Assembly (NCBI GenBank): GCA_021014325.1
Contig: CM037470.1
Location: 3,189,647-3,253,646, forward strand
DNA from: Plazaster borealis
Taxonomy: Eukaryota; Echinodermata; Asteroidea; Forcipulatida; Labidiasteridae
Direction of reading: 5' to 3'
DNA: 64,000 nt
Positions 1 to 11,100 of the stretch are shown here, piece by piece; within the stretch, counting starts at the first letter, position 1; each line of letters starts with the position of its first letter. A model generated the notes under the pieces. That model was not told the DNA's origin. It was given only the letters and a program-made list of their open reading frames with translations, and did not search any database. The translations under genes and the position numbers were made by a program.

Positions 1-219
1 GTTCAACTGTGTGCGTTCCAGCATTGGGATTGTGAATGCGCCCGTTTTGCCCGTTCCGTTCTTGGCTCTGGCGATGATGTCATGACCGGAAAGCGCCATG
101 GGTATGCTCGCCTCCTGGATGGGGGAAGGCCACTCCCACCCCTTCTCAAAGATGCCTTTCAGAAGTCCGTGACTCAGGCAGTAGTCCTCAAACTCATTTC
201 CCTTGGTGTTTGTCACATC
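1..219 (-). CDS. DDX6: DDX6 exon 3 (partial at window edge): Q motif and motif I
   Basis: The acceptor TTCCACAG precedes GATGTGACA at 219; the frame stays open to position 1 in phase 0. It encodes 73 residues including [10 protein letters not shown] (ATP adenine recognition) and [11 protein letters not shown] (phosphate-binding loop). Whether the exon stops exactly at the edge or continues cannot be seen. Confidence 0.93.
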
Positions 220-3200
220 CTGTGGAATGCCCCGCAGAAAATAAAAAAACAATAAGTGAACGCAATGACCAGCTAATGTCTTTCTTTGATTATTGCAGGG
301 TTTGCCCGTAACTTTTTTAGTGACTGGCCAGCAGGACCAGTTAGCTTGTCATTTCACTAGTCCGTCAGCTTTTTCACTAGTCAATATTTCAAATGAAATA
401 AGGATGCTTTTCAACACTGAACTAGCCAGCAGGACCACCTGTAGTGAATTTTTACTGGTCCTCATGTGTTAAAACCAGCATTTGGCCAGCGGACCACTGT
501 CAAGGGAGAACCCTGCATTAGTCTATTGTTATAATTACTGGACTCTCACGATCATCTAACTTAAGGAATACCAAGCCGTCTTGCTCGAGTATATGATTAT
601 CATAACGAGTTAGGCCTTAATTACCAGAGGCCAAGCAGGCCTAGAAATTCGATGCGAATCCGCGAATCGATTCGCGCCCGACGTAACGCGGAGTCTTGCT
701 AACTTATAGGCCGGCCAAGGCCTGCTGCCCATGTGTTGCCCTAAGTGTCCCTTTGAAAGTTTCCCATACAAGCCTTAGACATTCCAATGGAAGTGCCCCT
801 TGCAAAATGAAGATGGCCTTGCCCTCTCAAAGATGAAATTACAGGCCCGAGGAGTGACGATGTACATGTACAACGGCCCTCCAATGTTCATGTAATTAAT
901 CAGTGGGCGTGACATGACCTAAGCATGCCAGCCAAACACTCAATACACGATTACTTTATGCCCAGTTTGACGCTGCACCACCGAGAAGGGAGACAGTGGT
1001 TCAGTAACACATAGGGCAAATATTAGGCCGTCATACTAATTAAAAAATCACATGGTTGTGGCAACGAGTGGCTTAAATAAACCTGTTTACAATCAAATTA
1101 AAGTTCTACAAATGTACACAAAGAGCAATTTACAAAAACAACTTATTGAGACAGGCCTAGAATGTCATCTTCGAGAGGGCAACTGGCAACTTTCATTTTG
1201 CAAAGGTAACTTCCAATGGAAAAATCTTAAAGTCTTTGGGAAAATTTTGCAGGGAGGGGAGGTCATGGCCTCCGTGTAAATTCAGGCCTCTTGAGTCAAA
1301 CAAACATTGCATCCAGAAAGAGTTCTTGTAAAATAAAATCAATAAAAGCAAATTCAATTTATGGTTCAGCCTTAGGGTGTCGCGCTGTTTTTTAGACACA
1401 ATGTTCAATCTTTCATTCACCACATATGAACATGCATTTAAGGCAGTAATGTAATGAGCAAATGCTCCGAACCCAATTTCACAGAGCTGCTTTTTAAGCA
1501 CAAAAAGTAGCTAGGCAAAAAATAATTATGCTCACCAGAATAAGGTTACCAGCCAAGATACCATGTCACATATACCATCTGTGTGACTGATATCCTGCTC
1601 CTTTTCGCTTAGCAGAAAATCATTTTGCAAAATTTGCTGCTAAAGCAGCTCTATGAAATTGGGCCCTGTAGGTAGGCCATGGAGTCTTGAATGTCAGGTG
1701 GATGTTCTTGTACTGAATCTTTAGCAAGTTTGGGTCCCTCTTTTTCTTCAATTCCGGATAAAACCCCAAGTAAGGAAGCTTCAATCGATGAAGCAAACTA
1801 TATGCTTGTTTCGTATCAGACTTATTTTAAAAGTACGTCGTACTTACGCTTGTTTTAAATCTGGAATCTTTCGGTGGTTGCTTTAGCCCAGCTTTCCAAT
1901 CTGCGCTATAAACAATAATATATAAAAAAAAGTATTTATTATGCTCCATTTCAATTCAAAGTAGGCTTCTCAAAGTGCCTTACACTGTTATTATAACCCA
2001 TGTTTATGGGGACTTTAAAAGCATTCCTGAAACCATCTCAAATCTTTTGGAGAATGCAGCACCGGCGGTCAATTGGGCCCTCTGGTCGCTAATAATTCAC
2101 ACCAATAATCTCTACCCTCGCAAGAACCTATTTACTCCTGGGTGATGAGAGGTAGATCTTTAAGCATTTGGTTCTCGGTATATGGCATGGTGCACCCCCT
2201 CCCATTGTGTCTTCACTGTGTTATGGGAATCTCAGGAATTCTTCAGAAGATTTTTTTTTGGGGGGGGGGAGGTGACGGGACGGGACTTCTGTATTTGGGA
2301 AGTGTGTGCTAGAGAACATGTATAGGAACAATTGGGGTCTTTCCCCTCTGCCACATATGGTATGTGTCTTGCTCAAGAACACAAGTGTAACAACCTGGAT
2401 TCGATTCTGATGACTCTGCCATCAGAACTTGAGTTCGATGCTCTAAACTGCTCGGCCACAACATGTTACTACACAAACACACAACAGAGAACAACCAGCA
2501 ACATACACAATTAAATGAACTTGATCAAAAAGTGGAAGAACTACATGTATAAAAAGAAACTGTCTTTAAATAAAGGCATTCGTCTCCTGTAAGGGCCATG
2601 TCACACGAGGCAATTTACAGTCAACCAGTTCCAGGCAATGACAAACATTTACATGTTAATTTCCACATAATTGTCATTGGGACAGTAAGATAGTTTTAGA
2701 AAAAAGTCTGCAGTACTACTGAAGTGCTCCTTTTGCATGCAGTGCAGATGGTTGCCTCCAAGTTGCCTGTAAAAATTGCCTCGTGTGACAAGGCAGGGTT
2801 CGCCCCAGGTTTTTTCAAAACTGTGGGGCATTCGGGGCCAAAATTTTGGGATGTTTGGCCGAAGCGCGCTGAATTGAAACAAGGTCCTCAGAATGTTTTA
2901 CTCTTGGTGTTTTTCTTGGTTTTCAAAGCCCTACTGTGCAATTTGGAGCATTCTATATGGTTTTCTTCTCATTTTGTGAAACTACCGTATAAAAAATTAC
3001 CGTATCGGCACGCATCGGCCCTGATACGCTAGCAGGAGAACCCTGCAAGGGCTTCAAAATCACCCAAGTTCATACCTTAAAACTTAACAGTTGACAAGAC
3101 ACATGTATGTAGAAACCTTAGACAAATATTGTCCGTATACTACTACTCACCTAGCAGGCTTGCCAGACGAGTTATTTGATTGCACCACTTTAGACTTGGC

Positions 3201-3392
3201 AGCGTTCTGGCTGGCCGATGCATGTGCATTTGACTGAGGTCCATTCATTTTGGATGCCATTCCTCCTCCCATGGACGGGGGCGGACCTAGTCTCAGAGGA
3301 GTCCCGTCTACTCCCCGAGCGGGACTGTTAGCACCGTGACTGTTCATTCTGTTAACAACCTCCTGGCCAGGTGCAGCGGCTGCGGAAGCCAT
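1..3392 (-). CDS. DDX6: DDX6/Me31B-type DEAD-box RNA helicase, 5' part (3 exons, runs off left edge)
   Basis: Three exons are joined on the minus strand: 3392-3151, 1905-1848 and 219-1. Their phases agree (242 + 58 + 219 nt = 173 codons). The N terminus is a low-complexity Ser/Ala/Gly/Asn-rich stretch, as usual in this family. The second exon reads [19 protein letters not shown], matching the linker before the helicase core. The third begins [15 protein letters not shown], a DDX6 hallmark, followed by the Q motif GWEWPSPIQ (about residues 127-135) and Walker A/motif I AKNGTGKT (about 152-159). Family members act in mRNA decapping, translational repression and P-bodies. The ATG at 3392 lies in a good context (GCAAGATGG). 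The rest of RecA domain 1 and all of domain 2 lie beyond position 1. Identity is from recognised motifs; assignment to DDX6 rather than another DEAD-box family is strong. Confidence 0.93.
295..516. repeat. MITE-like element in DDX6 intron 2
   Basis: The ends GCAGGGTTTGCCC and GGGAGAACCCTGC are imperfect inverted repeats. Internally the motif 'agccagcaggacca' recurs. A partial relative lies at about 20350-20450, and 2795-3050 shares the 'gcagggttcgccc'/'gagaaccctgc' ends. It has no coding content. Confidence 0.55.
1470..1667. repeat. Inverted-repeat MITE, GGGCCCAATTTCATA family, copy 1
   Basis: The left end resembles ACCCAATTTCACAGAGCTGC and the right end is GCTCTATGAAATTGGGCC, its inverse. 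The interior carries 'taaggttaccagccaagatacc', shared with copies at 11396, 16295 and elsewhere. It lies in DDX6 intron 2. Confidence 0.6.
1848..1905 (-). CDS. DDX6: DDX6 exon 2 (58 nt)
   Basis: The acceptor is TTTATAG before CGCAGATTGG; the donor is AGC|GTAAGT. A competing acceptor four bases downstream (GCGCAG) would put a stop in frame, so the TATAG site is chosen. It encodes the DWK..LK.PPKD linker found just before the helicase core in DDX6 orthologs. Confidence 0.88.
2100..2465 (-). repeat. Degraded tRNA-derived SINE
   Basis: Read on the minus strand, 2465-2350 has an A-box-like GGCCGAGCAG, a B-box-like stretch around GAATC, and then the 'cttgagcaagacac' body seen in the SINEs at 16865-17025 and 5222-5605. 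The left part (ggtagatctttaag... about 2100-2175) matches the SINE body more weakly. It lies in DDX6 intron 1. Confidence 0.45.
2592..2794. repeat. MITE with terminal inverted repeats (GGGCCATGTCACACGAGGC family)
   Basis: The left end GCCATGTCACACGAGGCAAT is mirrored by ATTGCCTCGTGTGACAAGGC at the right end. The interior is AT-rich with no coding content. It lies in DDX6 intron 1. Confidence 0.6.
3151..3392 (-). CDS. DDX6: DDX6 exon 1 (start codon, low-complexity N terminus)
   Basis: It starts at ATG 3392 and ends in phase 2 at AG|GTGAGT. It encodes 80 residues rich in Ser, Ala, Asn and Gly ([13 protein letters not shown]...). This disordered N-terminal region is poorly conserved between DDX6 orthologs, so the call rests on correct splicing into exons 2 and 3. 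Confidence 0.85.
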
Positions 3393-4540
3393 CTTGCAAC
3401 GTCAAGAGATTGGGTGTACAAAATACAAGCGTCACTCCTTCCAAAAGGAATGACCGCAAAATCAGAAAAATGTCTTATCTCCCTGAGAACTGCTTGAAAA
3501 CTGATTGTGTCCAGCAAGAAATTGTTGACTCCGTAAATAAAGGGGAAAAGGCAGGACGGTAACGTCTGCCTCTTTTTTAAAGAATCTATTAAAAGAGTTT
3601 TTCTTTGTCAAATATACAAATATACAATTTACATATATATAAACAATAATCTTCTTTTCTTAATTTTATATAACTGGTCACTTCTCACAGAAGTGAAATA
3701 TCCTGTATAAGTTCAGGTATAATGTACATCCACTCTTTGCAAGAGCAGGTATTAGGATTGACGACACGCAGGATTCAATCTATCTTCTGCATTGTTACGT
3801 CACAAGAAGTTTTTTTTATATAATTGGGAAGAACTATCAAGTGCTAGAAATTCCGGCACAAGTTCGGGGCAGTGGAAACAAAATCGTATTTGATCGTCAC
3901 GGATGACACGTAATTGTTTTTTGATCAGATCGCGCACCAAATACAATCGTAGAATCGTCACAAAATTCAGTCACTCCAAGAGAGCGTCGACAGATAACCA
4001 ATTGCTTTCCTGTTTAAAAAATAGAAGAAACCACAATTTATTAAAGGTGAAGTCAGTTTTACACTAGAGCTGTATGTTCTTCTCCTTTGTACAACTTTAA
4101 GTTAGCAAGTATTAAGCTCATGTGGTGAATTTTTGGCCAATATGCAAACTTTGTTAATGTATTCAACATGGTTTATCCTAGCCCTAATGACGATGTGGCA
4201 CAGTTTTTACAGTTTGGCTTGACCTTGGCCACACACCCATGTTGGCTTTTGTCATGCAAGTGTCGGCGACTCAACTGTTGTACTCTTCTTCAGTGGTAAA
4301 AGTTGGGGTATCTTCCAAGTGTCTTACTGGACAACCACTTTTCATATTTGGTATTAGTGATGCGCAATCTTGTTCAAGGGGTAGACCCAGTAACTGGGGC
4401 GCTGTGCTTCTTTTTTCAAAATTTTGACATCTTCGGTCGTACTAGCACCCCAAATATCTTTAGTGGAAACTGACAATTTCCTATGATTTTCATAACACTC
4501 AGCCACAAAAAACGCCCCAAAATGACAACAAAAACACAAC

Positions 4541-5080
4541 AAAATAGCTTCAAAATCGCCTCACTGGCTTCTCGTTATGTCCAAGATGCAACATACATCA
4601 GGTACTTAATTGTACTCGCGATTATTTGTTGTGCTCCAAATTGATGATTTTTAAGTTCACAATCTGGGAAACCATACCATCCACCACGAACGAAGTATTT
4701 GCACTCTGTGCGATAGAGACGAAATAGCTTCAAAATCGCCTCACTGGCTTCTCGTTATGTCCAAGATGCAACATACATCAGGTATTTAATTGTACTCGCG
4801 ATTATTTGTTGTGCTCCAAATTGATGATTTTTAAGTTCACAATCTGGGAAACCATACCATCCACCACGAACGAAGTATTTGCACTCTGTGCGATAGAGAC
4901 GAAATAGCTTCAAAATCGCCTCACTGGCTTCTCGTTATGTCCAAGATGCAACATACATCAGGTATTTAATTGTACTCGCGATTATTTGTTGTGCTCCAAA
5001 TTGATGATTTTTAAGTTCACAATCTGGGAAACCATACCATCCACCACGAACGAAGTATTTGCACTCTGTGCGATAGAGAC
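4541..5080. repeat. Three tandem copies of a 180-bp unit
   Basis: The units 4541-4720, 4721-4900 and 4901-5080 have an exact 180-bp period and are nearly identical; one visible difference is 'ggtactt' in unit 1 versus 'ggtattt' in units 2 and 3. The unit is the inner part of the left arm of the fold-back element: 5085-5222 is a single diverged copy in inverse orientation. The high identity implies recent amplification. Confidence 0.9.
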
Positions 5081-5221
5081 GGGTGCCCCGACTCTCCGCA
5101 CCGTGTGGTGGATGGTTTCTCTGATTGTGGACTTAAAAATCATTAATTTTGAGCACAAAAACTGATCTTGAGTACACTTAAATACCAGATGTTGCATCTT
5201 GGACATATCGAGAAGCCAGTG

Positions 5222-5605
5222 GCGTGTCGTGGCCGAGCGGATAAGAACACCGAACTCAAGCTCTGATGTTTCTGATCAGCAGAGTGTGGGTTCGAATCCC
5301 AGTCGTTACACTTGTGTCCTTTAGCAAGACACTTAACCACATGCTTCGTCCTTCGGATGGGACGTAAAGCCGTTGGTCCCGTGTACTATGGATTGGTAGT
5401 GCACGTAAAAGAACCCAGAACACTTATCGTGGAAGAGTAGGGGTTTAACCCCGGTGTTTCTGGTTCACATTGCAAGCACCCTAATTTACAGGTTTCCTCA
5501 GGCTTTCGAGCTACAGTGATTAAGTTCACTTGTGAGGCATCCTTGGTTTCATTACCAGAAATATATAATAATAATAAATAATAATAATAATAATAATAAT
5601 AATAG
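5222..5605 (+). repeat. tRNA-derived SINE with (AAT)n tail
   Basis: The head has a Pol III A box (TGGCCGAGCGG, about 5231) and B box (GGTTCGAATCC, about 5289). The body is 'agcaagacacttaacc...tccttcggatgggac' and the tail is an AAT microsatellite (about 5562-5604). It has been inserted into the right arm of the fold-back element; short AGTGG/AGTAGG flanks may be the target duplication. The head is not an intact tRNA. Confidence 0.75.
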
Positions 5606-5740
5606 CCTAGTAGGCGATTTTGAAGCTATTTTGTTTGGTCTTTTTGTCACTTTGGGGTGTTTTTTGTGGCTGGGTGTTATGAAAATCACAGAAAATTGCC
5701 ATTTGCCCGGGTATCTACAAAAGATATCTGGGGCGCTAGT

Positions 5741-6323
5741 TAGCCCTGGTAGGACGTCAGTCAGTGCCACTGCACTGACGTCCTGGGTATAAAGATCCTT
5801 TACAATGCGAACAAAATTTTGAGTAACATTTTAAAATATTTTTACTTAATTTGAGAAGCTGAAACTCCATTCCCTTATTCTTGGTGCCTTTAATTACACT
5901 TTTGCTGAGTTCAAAACCTATCAAATACATCCATGAATGACATTATTTCCGAAAATAAGTCCAAGTTGTGCACTCGCGCTGTGACTCTGTCGTGTTGCCG
6001 CCCGGAAGAAAAGGCGTTCAGTGTTACGGGTTAGACAGCGCCCTCTTTTGTGGACTTGGTTCCATGTCAGTTGAGGTTTTCGCAACGAATGCGTCAATTT
6101 CCATTTTATTTTCACAATAATGTCATCCAAGGATAAAATTGGCAATTCTGAATAGAGCAGGCGTAAGGTTCAGGACACAAGGAACATGTGAGTCACGTTT
6201 CAGCTTCCTCAAAAAGGTAAAAATATGATAAAAAATGGTTATAAATTTTGTCGCAATGCCCGAGGACCTTTATACCCTGGACTCCGTCGCGTTGTATGCA
6301 ACGGAGGAGTCCAACCTGGGCTA
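5741..6323. mobile_element. 583-bp inverted-repeat element with 10-bp target duplication
   Basis: It is flanked by identical GGGCGCTAGT at 5731-5740 and 6324-6333. The ends TAGCCCTGGTAGGAC and (inverse) TAGCCCAGGTTGGAC are inverted repeats, and the similarity continues through the GGGTATAAAG(A/G)TCCT motif. There is no coding capacity. It sits inside the right arm of the larger fold-back element and is therefore younger. Confidence 0.8.
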
Positions 6324-7978
6324 GGGCGCTAGTATGACTGGAGATGTCAAAATTTCGAAAGGAGTACAGTGCCCCAGTTACTGGGTCAAAGGGCAGATTT
6401 GATCATTTCGAAAACTCGTAGCCATCTGCGACTCGGCACTCGAACTTGCCGCCTGCCTGCTGAATCATGGATGGAAGATGCGTGAAAGTTTGAGCGCCTA
6501 GTCGCATTGCACTTGCAGAGTGTTTAAAATAAACAAATCAGCCCCTAGTTTACGTATAATTCCACACGACACAGTGCATGCAGCAAAAACTAAAAGTGTT
6601 GAACTTCAAAAACATCAAATAAATATTTTGACATGCTTATAATCTATTCTATGTGTCATTTACATTTAAAAAAAAGTAAAAAGATTTGACATACAATATT
6701 TAAATTTACAGTTGAACCACTGCACTGTCCCGTTTTCTTTTTAATAAAAATAAGATAAAATAATTTAATTGGAATTGGAATTGGATTGCCAAAATACTTT
6801 GTTTAGGTTTAGTGTCCGCATTTGGCTTGGGAATCGTTTCCTCCATCAAAATCATGTCCATGTTTCTCTCGATTCCGGAAGGGTCAAGGGCAAACAATTG
6901 GCAGGATGGACAGAAAACATCAACATTTATTCACTAAACTAGTCATGCTATAGTATTGGCAATAGTATTGCTAGCGAACATTACGTTTACAAAATGTGTA
7001 GGCCTGCTTTCTTGGCAGTGCTCTGCATGCCATATATTTCTCGGACTGCCTTTCAAACAATTCGAATACCTCGCCACTTCTTTATAAGATCTTGCCCTCC
7101 AAAACGCCCAACTTACTGCAATAGTAAATAATTATTACCCAAATGTTCTCTGTAAAAATATTTTAACCATTTAATGTAGCTGTTTTTGTATTTATCCACA
7201 CGAATATGAAGTTATCTTTTGAAAGTCAAATCCTAGCAAAGGCAACAAAGCCAATACGTGCAATCATTCCTGCATTCACACAAGATCGTACATTAGATGG
7301 TTTTGTAAACTCCTAACGTAGATTTTATGTTATTTTTTGTAACACTTATGAAAACGTCCTGCTGTTAAAATTGATCCCAGAAGAACACAAATTCTATAAA
7401 GTATACAAAGACATCAACATATCAGTTGAAACTACATGGCTTGGAAGGATGGAGAGAGATTCATTTACCTGTTCACTCGAAGGATTCGCAGGGTCAAAAT
7501 GGCCGTCAGCGCTATTTAGCATGCATTGTCGGTCGGTCGGTTGTTCGATAAACGAGTATCGAACACTTCGCTTTCAAAACATGCACACTCCGATCATCAT
7601 CAGGGACAAAATTATGAATATCGATTAGGTTAACGAGTTTAAATGTCAGCTTAAAAAAATATCACGAAGCTATCCGAACCAAATTTCCCGACCAAAGGTG
7701 GAAGTCTTAATTCTGTTCAAGATACTTAACAACATTCAGAGAATATATTTTTTTACACCGGCCTACGATTGATTTTTTTAATGTGGAAATAAAAGAAATG
7801 AGTCAGTTTTAAAGTTCACTGGATACTCGGCCGGGGTCAAAGTTGAACAGACTGGTTCCAAGCCCTATTCTTAAACAAAACAAAGAAGTCGGGTTACCTG
7901 ACGATATCTTGGAAAATAAAAGTGAACACATCCACACATACGGCGGACGCACATTGTCCACTGTAAAAAAAAAGAATT

Positions 7979-8101
7979 ATGGTGGATGCTGCGACTCGAA
8001 AAACACTAAGTAACATACCGTTACTTAAAACAAAGGCAGGCCCAAGGGATAAAGATCTTTGGCCATCAAGACTAAAGGAGGAATACCAAGCATTAATTCA
8101 G
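7979..8101 (+). CDS. UFC1: UFC1 exon 1
   Basis: It begins at ATG 7979 and ends at CAG|GTTTGT. It encodes residues 1-41, including GPRDKDLW and [11 protein letters not shown], which are strongly conserved in UFC1 proteins. Confidence 0.96.
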
Positions 8102-11100
8102 GTTTGTAAGAATCAGAGAATGTTGTACAAAATAACTCGCCAACAGATGGCAGATATGCTAAATAATATAAAAATTTAAAAAATTGATTGGGGGCGGGGT
8201 AATTATTTTAAAAAGGGGTGGGGAGTCTAATTGTTATTTTGAATTTATGATTTCATGAATCTTAACATGTTTAATGGAAAAGTAAGGACTTCAACATCAG
8301 CTATCTCCCAACAAAAATATCTTGGAAAGCCCAATTATTAAATTTCAATTTTTAATTTGATGCTTTATTTTATTATTTTTGTTTGAACATTCAACATTCA
8401 TTAAAAAAAAAGTCTGCTACAGTTAGCACGAAAATTTGTTTACAGTTAAACAGCGCTATGAAATTGGGCCCTGACATTCGGCATGTTTTGGATGATTATT
8501 TGTTGAGGTAATGTATAGGCCTACTGTACGTATTTGCTCTTGTTTACTTTTTTTCAGTATGTAAATAACAACAAGGAGTCCGATAATGACTGGTTTCGGC
8601 TTGAATCTAACAAGGATGGCACTCGATGGTTTGGTAAATGCTGGTACATATATGAACTTCTCAAGTATGAGTTCGACATAGAGTTTGATGTAAGTATAGC
8701 TGAGACCACTAGGAGCTTTATTCTGCTTAGCAATTTCTGGTGCAGTTGGGCAAAATAAAAATAAAAACATGTTTAGCGTTCTGTTTGAAAAAAGGAAGGA
8801 GGGCCTTTTTTTCTTCTTCTTTTTTCGTTCAAAAATATGGCCGCCCGAGCCATTTTTTAAGACAACTGGCCGGGTTATTTTTCAAGATGGTTGCCAGCTT
8901 ATTTCAAAATGGCCGCCACTCAGACCCAGGAAATGACATAATGGCTTCTTTCGTGTCAAAAAAAAAAACAAAAAAAAAACAGGCGGCCTCTAAAAAGGAA
9001 GTGAGCGGGGACGCTAAACATTATTTTTATTTTATGTCGCCTTACGTGCCGAGGTGATTTCATGCAATCATTTTCAGTTGACACAACCTCGTTCCCAGTG
9101 GTGTATGATCTCGCCGTGCCATTTTATTTCCAAGAATGCCTTGCTCGATCGTAACCCCTGGAAGCGTGACTTTGAAATATCCAAATATATTGGATTTTTT
9201 TATTAGTCCTGTGGTTGATCCACTCTACGCGCGCGCTCAAAATGGTCACAGCCTTCCCAAAAAGCATCAAGTCATCATAGAGCAACTGGTCCCCTCTTGT
9301 TGTTCTTTGATCTTGTGAAATGTCTAACTGTAATGCAGTTTAGGGTGACCGTGTAAAAACATGATTCATTTGAGGTGGATTGTGTCAAAGTACTTCCATT
9401 TTGACATGTGCCTACTTAGCGCCCTACAAGTGCTCTAAAGGCTTCAAACAAACATGCATGCAGAGTAGTCATTTTTTAAAGTTAATCAGCGTTGTTTTTC
9501 AGTGCTTCCAGAGGTTAGTGATGAGAGGTATCGGTACGACGCGCTGCCCATGTTAGAGAAGCTGCAGTTGACAGTTTAATTTCATTTCATTTAGTTTTCA
9601 TTTATTAATTCTGGTTGTGAAGCCAAGGACTCTTAGAAAAGCGAACTCAATCTTTATACTAGCCAAGAACCCCCATGGAGAGAAGACAAAGAAGGAAGTT
9701 TCAGTTTTAGATGTGGGAGGAAAACCCCAGAGAGTTATTCCAGGGAAAACCCACGCAGTCAGGTAGGGACTGAAAACCCAATCAACATAGTGCCCCCGGC
9801 GGGATTTGAACCGGGTCCCAGAGGTGGAGGACGAGGAAAGATACCACTACGCCAACCTGTTTTACCAATGTTGGAAGATGGATGTTGGAAAGTTCCCTGC
9901 AAACATAACAATCATGTCATGGGACTTTGAAATATTTATGGGAGTACTTTTAAATAACAGAGTTGACTGATTTTTGTTCTCGTTAGATTCCAGTGACGTA
10001 TCCTCAAACAGCCCCAGAAATTGCAATCCCGGAGTTAGATGGAAAAACGGCCAAGATGTACAGAGGGGGTAAAATCTGTTTAACAGATCATTTTAAGCCC
10101 CTCTGGGCAAAGAATGTCCCAAAGTTTGGCATTGGCCATGCCATGGCACTTGGGGTAAGTTTTAGTAATAAAGGCAAGTTGTTAATTTGCAATTACAGTC
10201 TAGTTGATTTGATCCTTCCTTTGCTGACTGAGGTACAAAATTACAACCATTTTAGACAAACAGGCATTGCATCAAGGGCAGAATAATAATAATAATAATA
10301 ATAATGGAGTCTTGTAAAGCGCCGGTATCCGCCGAAAAAGGCACTCATGGCGCTCGCTCTTGATACAAAAAATATGTATGTTGAAAATCACTGGTCAACA
10401 TTTACTTTAAAAAGATGAGTTTTGAAAGCAGTTTTAAATGATGATGTTGTATCAGCAGTCCTGATGTGGTACGGAAAACTATTCGACACTTTCCCTGAGG
10501 CTTGGCATGGGGGGGGTGACTGGAGGCTGTGAAACTTCTACGGGGGTCAGACCCAGGCATGACATTCCTCCTAATTTAGTCTGATTTCCTTTCTTTTCTT
10601 TTTTGCCCTTGGGAAAAAAATAAGAAAAAATGTGATTAAATAGCCTGAAAAGTATATCAAACCCTACACTATCTGTACATGTAGGTCAGCCCTGGTGCTC
10701 AATAAAATTGTTCCTATGTTTTTTTTTCCCAAGGACCAAATATCATGCTTGGTAAGACCTCTGTTTGTCTCTCTTTAAAGGCACTGAACATGTTTGGAAA
10801 TTGTCAAAGACCAGTGTTCTCACTTGGTGTATCCCAACATATATGCATAAAATAACAAGCCTGTGAAAATTTGGGCTCAATTGGTCATCAAAGTTGCAAG
10901 AAAATGATGAAAGAAAAAACACCCTTGTTGTACAAATTTGTGTGCTTTCAGATAGGAATAAAAACTTCTTGCAAGATGTTTATTATTTAGTGAGAAATTA
11001 CCTCTTTCTCAAAAACTACGTTACTTCAGAGGGAGTCGTTTCTCACAATATTTTATACTATCAACAGTTCTCTGTCGCTCGTTACTGAGTCAGTTTTTAT

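Larger units (their letters stand above)
4384..6387. mobile_element. Fold-back (palindromic) DNA element, about 2 kb, nested insertions
   Basis: The ends GACCCAGTAACTGGGGC and its inverse GCCCCAGTTACTGGGTC bound long inverted arms. The left arm 4384-4720 is matched in reverse by pieces at 5085-5222, 5606-5740 and 6334-6387. The right arm is interrupted by a SINE (5222-5605) and by a 583-bp element (5741-6323). The loop lies near 5075-5100. Removing both insertions restores a long near-palindrome. There is no transposase ORF, so this is a non-autonomous element. Inverted arms and the insertions are seen directly; the order of events is inferred. Confidence 0.75.
3393..7978. other. Intergenic region between divergent DDX6 and UFC1
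   Basis: The two genes are head to head, 4.6 kb apart. The middle (4384-6387) is a nested fold-back transposon described separately. The flanks 3393-4383 and 6388-7978 are AT-rich with no supported exon. Promoters must lie here, but I see no confident TATA or initiator motif. Confidence 0.6.

Noticed and set aside
9503..9582. Possible extra UFC1 exon (CAG acceptor then open frame [16 protein letters not shown]...)
   Set aside because: The nucleotide sequence matches the repeat at 45436-45566 and 13735-13800 (ggttagtgatgagaggtatcg), it has no donor, and it would break the UFC1 frame between exons 2 and 3, which join perfectly without it.
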